A stretch of 64,000 bases of DNA from Glaciihabitans sp. Its GTDB lineage: Bacteria; Actinomycetota; Actinomycetes; Actinomycetales; Microbacteriaceae. The stretch spans positions 372,001 to 436,000 of the forward strand of contig JAODBD010000003.1 in assembly GCA_025463785.1 (NCBI GenBank). Direction: 5' to 3'. Positions within the stretch are counted from its first letter, which is position 1, and each line of letters starts with the position of its first letter. The notes under the pieces are model-generated. The model did no database searches. It worked only from the letters and a program-made list of their open reading frames with translations, and was not told the origin of the DNA. A program made the position numbers and the translations under genes. Shown here piece after piece: positions 58,393-64,000 of this stretch.

Positions 58393-58857
58393 ATGACAAC
58401 GAAGAGTCTGGGGACTTTGATCCGGCTCGCTCGTGAGGATGTCGGAATGACCCAGCGCGAACTTGCCGCCGCGGCGGGCATCCAGCAACCGACCATTTCC
58501 GCATACGAATCCGGGGCGAAGGTCCCACAGGAGGAGACCGTTCGCAGGCTGCTCAAGGCGGCGCGAACGCGGCCCAGCATCCCACTGATGTTCTTCGCGG
58601 ACGACATCCAGAATGCAGCAGCACGTGTCGGGCTAAGCAATGTGCGCGTGTTTGGGTCGACGATCCACGGCCGCGATACCGAGAACAGCGACATTGACCT
58701 GATCGTGCACGCCGGGGAGCATGCGACGATATTCGGCCTGGCCGATTTCACAAATGAAGTCACAGAACTCACCGGATTCGGGGTGGATGTGCTGACCGAG
58801 CGACAGGCGGAGAATCCATTCTTCGCACACATCCTCGATGAAGCAGTGCCCCTGTGA
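58393..58857 (+). CDS. mntA: MntA-type antitoxin nucleotidyltransferase fused to an XRE HTH
   Basis: A 154-residue protein. The HTH occupies residues 8-60 (LIRLAREDVGMTQRELAAAA, then IQQPTISAYESGAKVP). The MNT domain follows with GSTIHGRDTENSDID (G-S-x10-D-x-D, near 86-100). ATG 58393 has GGAGG 7 nt upstream; longer frames are poor. MntA proteins AMPylate the partner HEPN toxin. The GTGA overlap with the toxin gene (58854) supports a type VII toxin-antitoxin pair; HTH fusion supplies autoregulation. Confidence 0.88.
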   Translation: MTTKSLGTLIRLAREDVGMTQRELAAAAGIQQPTISAYESGAKVPQEETVRRLLKAARTRPSIPLMFFADDIQNAAARVGLSNVRVFGSTIHGRDTENSDIDLIVHAGEHATIFGLADFTNEVTELTGFGVDVLTERQAENPFFAHILDEAVPL

Positions 58858-59276
58858 GAGAAGAAGGCGACGCGAGCGGAACCAAACGGTTTACCGCGAT
58901 CCCGCGGGCGTCGCAGGACACCGGTAGTAGGCTGGTCGATCGCTGGCCAGCGGTCCGCAGCGCTCTCAGAGAGCTGTTGGCCGAATGCGAGAGCGTTACA
59001 TCCGCGGGCAAGGCCGAGTTCATGCGGACCGGGAGTCTCACGTACCGCGCCGCCGAGGCGATCGTTATGCACTTTGGCGACATTGCGCGAGTGAGGCTGA
59101 CTGATGAGCGTCGCGCATCGGTGAGACTTGAGATCCCATATTCGGTGATTGTCACGACGCGCAACATCATCGCGCATGACTATCTCGAGGCCGATCGCGA
59201 GATCATCTGGAACGTCATGGTCGGCCACATCCCCGCCGCCATCGGCGCGATTCTGGCAACCGATTCCGGTGGCTGA
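58854..59276 (+). CDS. hepT: HEPN-domain ribonuclease toxin (HepT-type)
   Basis: A 140-residue all-helical protein. The RNase motif R-x4-H-x-Y is present as RNIIAHDY (near residue 104-111), whose Tyr is the AMPylation target in characterised systems. GTG 58854 overlaps the antitoxin stop. Its first 30 residues are poorly conserved, so a later start is possible. Acts as a growth-inhibiting RNase until neutralised. Confidence 0.88.
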   Translation: MREEGDASGTKRFTAIPRASQDTGSRLVDRWPAVRSALRELLAECESVTSAGKAEFMRTGSLTYRAAEAIVMHFGDIARVRLTDERRASVRLEIPYSVIVTTRNIIAHDYLEADREIIWNVMVGHIPAAIGAILATDSGG

Positions 59277-59350
59277 TGCTGTGCGCGTCGGATACGGCGG
59301 GATGTAACACTCCGGGCTCCCAGATTGCCCGCCGATAGACTGACCGCACC

Positions 59351-60715
<1,365 letters not shown>

Positions 60716-60733
60716 TCCACAGCAAGGAACTCA

Positions 60734-61903
60734 GTGCCCGAAATAACTGCGCCCGAATCTCTCGGCTTCTCGACGCGAGCCATTCGCGTCGGCCAGGAAT
60801 TCGACCCGACGACGGGCGCGATCATCCCGCCGGTCTACCTGACCTCGACCTTTGTGCAGGACGGCATCGGCGGGTTCCGCGGCGGCTACGAATACGCGCG
60901 AGGTGGCAACCCCACGCGCGACTCGCTGCAGGAACTGCTCGCCTCGCTCGAGGGCGGATCGCACGCCTATAGCTTCGCCTCGGGCCTCGCCGCCGAAGAC
61001 ACCCTGCTGCGCGCGGTGCTCCAACCCGGCGACAACATCGTCATGGGCAACGACGTCTACGGCGGTACGCACCGCCTCGTCAACCGCGTCTTCGTGCCGT
61101 GGGGCGTCGGCCTCTCGACCGTCGACATGAGTGACCTAGACGCAGTTCGGGATGCCGTGGCCGCATCGAAGACAGCGATCCTGTGGATCGAAACCCCCTC
61201 GAACCCCCTCATGAAGATCAGCGATATCGCCGCCCTCGCCGAGATCGGGCACGCGAACGGCGCGCTGGTCGTCGTGGACAACACGTTCGCTTCGCCTTAT
61301 CTGCAGCAGCCCATCGCGCTCGGCGCCGACGTCATTGTGCACTCGACGACGAAGTACCTCGGTGGCCACTCCGACGTTCTGGGTGGCGCAGTCATCGTGA
61401 ACGACCTCGAACTGGCCGAAAAGGTCGGGTTCCTGCAGTTCGCCGTCGGCGCCGTCAGCGGCCCGCTGGACGCGTGGCTGACCGTTCGCGGCATCAAGAC
61501 CCTTGCGGTGCGGATGGACCGTCACTCGGCCAACGCCCAGGAGATCGCGGAGGGGCTGGTCGGGCATCCCGCGCTTGATGCCGTGTATTACCCGGGCCTC
61601 CCGGACCACCCGGGCCACGACATTGCCGCGCGTCAGATGAGCGCATTCGGCGGGATGCTTTCCGTTGCGCTGACCGGCGGAGCCGTTGCCGCGCGCAAGT
61701 TCGCCGAGTCGACCGAACTATTCCAGCTCGCGGAGTCACTCGGCGGCGTCGAGTCGCTCATCGGTTATCCGACGGAGATGACGCATGCCTCCGTGCGCGG
61801 CACCGAGCTTGAGGTGCCAGACAACGTCATCCGGCTCTCCGTCGGCATCGAGGATGTCGACGACCTCCTCGCCGACGTGCTGCGAGCCCTGGACCAGGTT
61901 TAG
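60734..61903 (+). CDS. metB: Cystathionine gamma-synthase/lyase
   Basis: A 389-residue fold-type I PLP enzyme. Schiff-base Lys is in VHSTTKYLGGHSDVLGGAVI (near residue 202); other motifs are YARGGNPTRDSLQELLASLE and SLGGVESLIGYPTEMTHASV. Either synthase or lyase could be meant; its pairing with cbs favours lyase action to cysteine. GTG 60734 has AAGGAA upstream. Confidence 0.93.
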   Translation: MPEITAPESLGFSTRAIRVGQEFDPTTGAIIPPVYLTSTFVQDGIGGFRGGYEYARGGNPTRDSLQELLASLEGGSHAYSFASGLAAEDTLLRAVLQPGDNIVMGNDVYGGTHRLVNRVFVPWGVGLSTVDMSDLDAVRDAVAASKTAILWIETPSNPLMKISDIAALAEIGHANGALVVVDNTFASPYLQQPIALGADVIVHSTTKYLGGHSDVLGGAVIVNDLELAEKVGFLQFAVGAVSGPLDAWLTVRGIKTLAVRMDRHSANAQEIAEGLVGHPALDAVYYPGLPDHPGHDIAARQMSAFGGMLSVALTGGAVAARKFAESTELFQLAESLGGVESLIGYPTEMTHASVRGTELEVPDNVIRLSVGIEDVDDLLADVLRALDQV

Positions 61904-61928
61904 GCGCGCTGGTCTGGGCGCGTAGCCT

Positions 61929-62057
61929 CTGCGCGCAACTCATGCCGAGCGGAGGTCGAGCCGCGCGCCCCCTGCGCGTAACTCATGCCGGGCGGAGGTC
62001 GAGCCGCGCGTCTTCTGCGCGTAACTCATGCCGAGCGGAGGTCGAGCCGCGCGACAC
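61929..62057. repeat. Three tandem 43-bp repeats
   Basis: Copies start at 61929, 61972 and 62015, each beginning CTGCGCG(C/T)AACTCATGCC and containing GAGGTCGAGCCGCGCG. The start CTGCGCGTAACTCATGC of the third is inverted at 62088-62104, forming a long hairpin. Confidence 0.88.
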
Positions 62058-62087
62058 GCCGCGTGCGGGGTGTGTCCACCCTGCCCA

Positions 62088-62160
62088 GCATGAGTTACGC
62101 GCAGGGGGACAGGGGGACAGGGGGACGGGGGACAGGGGGCAGGGCAGGGAGCTGGGAGAG
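62088..62160. repeat. Inverted unit and G-rich GGGGGACA tract
   Basis: GCATGAGTTACGCGCAG at 62088-62104 is the inverse of the tandem unit start. It runs into GGGGGACA-type repeats (62104-62145) and GGGCAGGG, able to form quadruplexes. The rest of the spacer to 62285 is non-coding. Confidence 0.75.
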
Positions 62161-62285
62161 CAGGCGCAGGGGGGCACGCGGGGGCGGCCGGGCAGGCGGA
62201 GTGGGCCGGATGGGTTTTGGGATTCACCAGCGAGCCCCAGACGGCTCATAGGAATGACATAGGGTCGCGGCTTTAGCTAGCCGAC

Positions 62286-63542
62286 ATGAAAACACCGACC
62301 GAACAACTCGCCCTTGAGGTCGTAGTCCCCGTCTATAACGAGCAGGAGCTGCTCGAGACGAGCATCCGCACCCTGCACGCGTATCTGACCGCGGAGTTGG
62401 ATGTCCCGTGGTTGATCACCATTGCCGACAACGCGAGCACGGATGCCACCCTCGACATCGCGACGCTCCTCACCTACGACCTCGATCAGGTCGCAATCCT
62501 GCACCTCGACGAGAGGGGCCGCGGCCGCGCACTCAAGCGCGCCTGGCTGGCGTCGACGGCGCAGGTCGTTGCGTACGTCGATGTCGATCTCTCGACCGAC
62601 CTCCGCGCACTGCCTCCCCTGATCGCGCCGCTGCTGTCCGGCCACTCAGACGTCGCGATCGGAACTCGACTCGCCGCATCCTCCCGCGTTACGCGCGGCG
62701 GCAAACGCGAATTCATTTCTCGCTCATACAACTTCCTGCTGCGGCGCACCATGGGCGCAGGCTTCACCGATGCCCAGTGCGGCTTCAAGGCAATGCGAAC
62801 GGATGTCGCCGCCCGGCTTCTCCCCCTCGTCGAGGACACCGGCTGGTTCTTCGATACCGAGCTGCTGATCCTGGCGGAGCGAAGCGGGCTTCGCATCCAC
62901 GAGGTTCCGGTGGACTGGGTGGATGACCCGGACAGCCGGGTCGACATCCTCTCGACAGCGACGGACGACCTGAAGGGCATGGTTCGTGTCACGCGCGGAC
63001 TGCTGTCCGGGCGCATCCCCGTCGACCGTCTGTACGCGGAGTTCGGCCGACGGCCGTTCGCGCCGCCACAGCCGCCGTCGTTCTTCGGGCAAGTTGTGCG
63101 GTTCGCGGCCGTGGGAGTTCTGTCAACGGCGGCCTATGCGCTGTTGTACCTCCTGTTCCAAAGCGTGATGACCGGGTTTGCGGCGAACTTCCTCGCGCTG
63201 CTGCTGACGGCCGTCGCGAATACGGCCGCGAACCGTCGATTCACGTTCGGCCTGCGGGGACGTGCCAGGGTCGCGACGCATCAATTCCAGGGCCTCATCG
63301 TCTTTGGGATCGCCTGGCTGATCACGAGCGGGTCGCTGCTTGAACTGCACGCCATCAATCCCCAGGCAAGTGCGGGCACCGAGCTGATCGTGCTCACCTT
63401 CGCGAATCTTCTTGCCACGGTGTTGCGGTTTGTCCTGCTGCGGGTGTGGGTGTTCCGGAGCGAGCGACGTGCGGCGCCCGAGGCCGAACCAGCCGACGCA
63501 CCAGTTGCCTATCCTGCTCTGGAGAAGGTGAGCGTCTCATGA
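62286..63542 (+). CDS. Family 2 glycosyltransferase fused to GtrA-like membrane domain
   Basis: A 418-residue protein. The catalytic domain (residues 1-240) has EVVVPVYNEQELLETSIRTL, ADNASTDATLDI and the D-x-D type YVDVDLSTDLRAL; DAQCGFKAMRTDVAARLLPL follows. A GtrA-like four-helix region is at about 265-385. Such enzymes transfer a sugar from a nucleotide donor to polyprenyl phosphate. It overlaps the next gene by ATGA and is its likely donor enzyme. Confidence 0.92.
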   Translation: MKTPTEQLALEVVVPVYNEQELLETSIRTLHAYLTAELDVPWLITIADNASTDATLDIATLLTYDLDQVAILHLDERGRGRALKRAWLASTAQVVAYVDVDLSTDLRALPPLIAPLLSGHSDVAIGTRLAASSRVTRGGKREFISRSYNFLLRRTMGAGFTDAQCGFKAMRTDVAARLLPLVEDTGWFFDTELLILAERSGLRIHEVPVDWVDDPDSRVDILSTATDDLKGMVRVTRGLLSGRIPVDRLYAEFGRRPFAPPQPPSFFGQVVRFAAVGVLSTAAYALLYLLFQSVMTGFAANFLALLLTAVANTAANRRFTFGLRGRARVATHQFQGLIVFGIAWLITSGSLLELHAINPQASAGTELIVLTFANLLATVLRFVLLRVWVFRSERRAAPEAEPADAPVAYPALEKVSVS

Positions 63543-64000
63543 CCACGTCGACACTGCCGCTGCGCGGCGAGTCGCGCACGGGCGCGCCGACCTGGGCACG
63601 ACGCCTCCTATTCGGGTCGGCGACAACCGCGCGCTGGGAGCGCCCCGCCTTCCTCGGCCTGCTCGCTGTCACGGCCATCCTGTATCTCTGGAATCTGAGC
63701 GAAAGCGGATGGGCCAACTCCTTCTACTCGGCCGCCGTCCAGGCCGGTTCCAGCAACTGGGAAGCCTTCTTCTACGGATCGTCGGATGCCGCCAACTCGA
63801 TCACGGTCGACAAGCCGCCCGCGAGCCTGTGGCTGATGGCGTTGTCCGTTCGAGCGTTCGGGCTCAGCTCGTTCAGCATCCTCCTGCCGGAGGCGCTCAT
63901 GGGCGTTGCGACAGTCGGCGTCCTCTATGCGACCGTTCGGCGCTCGTTCTCGGCTCGCACCGCGTTGCTTGCCGGGGGAGTGCTTGCGCTGACCCCGGTC
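63539..64000 (+). CDS. ArnT/PMT-like glycosyltransferase family 39 (partial)
   Basis: The 5' part (154 codons) of a large membrane protein starting at ATG 63539 and running off the window. After a basic start (TARWERPAFLGLLAVTAILY) come LWNLSESGWANSFYSAAVQA (acceptor-site acid region), then ITVDKPPASLWLMALSVRAF and a helix LALTPV. These are typical of PMT_2/ArnT enzymes that use polyprenyl-phosphate sugars, matching the upstream gene. Confidence 0.9.
   Translation, partial: MTTSTLPLRGESRTGAPTWARRLLFGSATTARWERPAFLGLLAVTAILYLWNLSESGWANSFYSAAVQAGSSNWEAFFYGSSDAANSITVDKPPASLWLMALSVRAFGLSSFSILLPEALMGVATVGVLYATVRRSFSARTALLAGGVLALTPV

Noticed and set aside
61929-62057. CRISPR array
   Set aside because: The 43-bp units are directly adjacent with no spacers and no cas genes are present.

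Overview
The window looks like a chromosomal segment of a high-GC actinobacterium, most likely family Microbacteriaceae. The reasons are uniformly GC-rich third codon positions, frequent GTG/TTG starts, many 1-8 base start/stop overlaps, C-terminal LAxTG sorting motifs, a choice-of-anchor-G-like surface protein, and a tRNA-Trp-secE-nusG-rplK-rplA block. There is no rRNA, CRISPR array, prophage or complete insertion sequence.

Layout. 0-10 kb is a patchwork of small regulator-plus-target units: DUF6069-like membrane protein and MarR pair, HicAB toxin-antitoxin, SDR with TetR, a sortase-anchored surface protein, an AMP-forming ligase with a VOC protein, and two paralogous luciferase-like oxidoreductases around a MarR regulator and an F420-reductase-like protein. 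Several carry well-formed palindromic operators. 10.8-15.1 kb is a sugar symporter with a GH38 alpha-mannosidase. 15.2-21.2 kb reads as a redox or dormancy module (PPOX-fold protein, three-subunit proton-translocating transhydrogenase, VIT-type protein, universal stress protein) with four copies of a DosR/DevR-like box in the two divergent promoters. 21.7-27.5 kb is a methylcitrate-cycle operon (gntR-prpD-prpB-prpC) divergent from a two-subunit CoA-transferase, with two identical operators 52 bp apart. 27.5-31 kb holds a cold-shock/DUF1294 protein, a 27-aa peptide gene with its own operator, promoter and terminator, and hadA-hadB-murB.

31-43 kb is accessory: an Lrp regulator with a PLP gamma-lyase, a NarL-type two-component system with an ABC-2 exporter, PspC-domain proteins with a second two-component system, a DUF559-type nuclease gene bracketed by two nearly identical 55-bp palindromes and C/G-rich tracts, and a second LAxTG surface protein. 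43.4-53.5 kb is the translation block (tRNA-Trp, secE, nusG, rplK, rplA; then rplJ-rplL behind an attenuator-type leader), split by membrane proteins, a YqaJ-like nuclease, an OmpR-type two-component system and an epimerase. 54-64 kb has a lone sugar-binding lipoprotein, an ABC exporter, a NUDIX hydrolase, an HTH-fused MNT/HEPN toxin-antitoxin pair, the reverse trans-sulfuration pair, a tandem-repeat intergenic region and the start of a glycosyltransferase operon.

The most unusual structures are the palindrome-bracketed DUF559 gene (40.06-41.13 kb), the small-peptide gene (28.74-28.98 kb), a transposase-free dispersed repeat with terminal inverted repeats found twice (7.2 and 53.5 kb), and the DosR-like box set. 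Start codons were revised from the longest ORF wherever a ribosome binding site or an operon overlap favoured an internal start.
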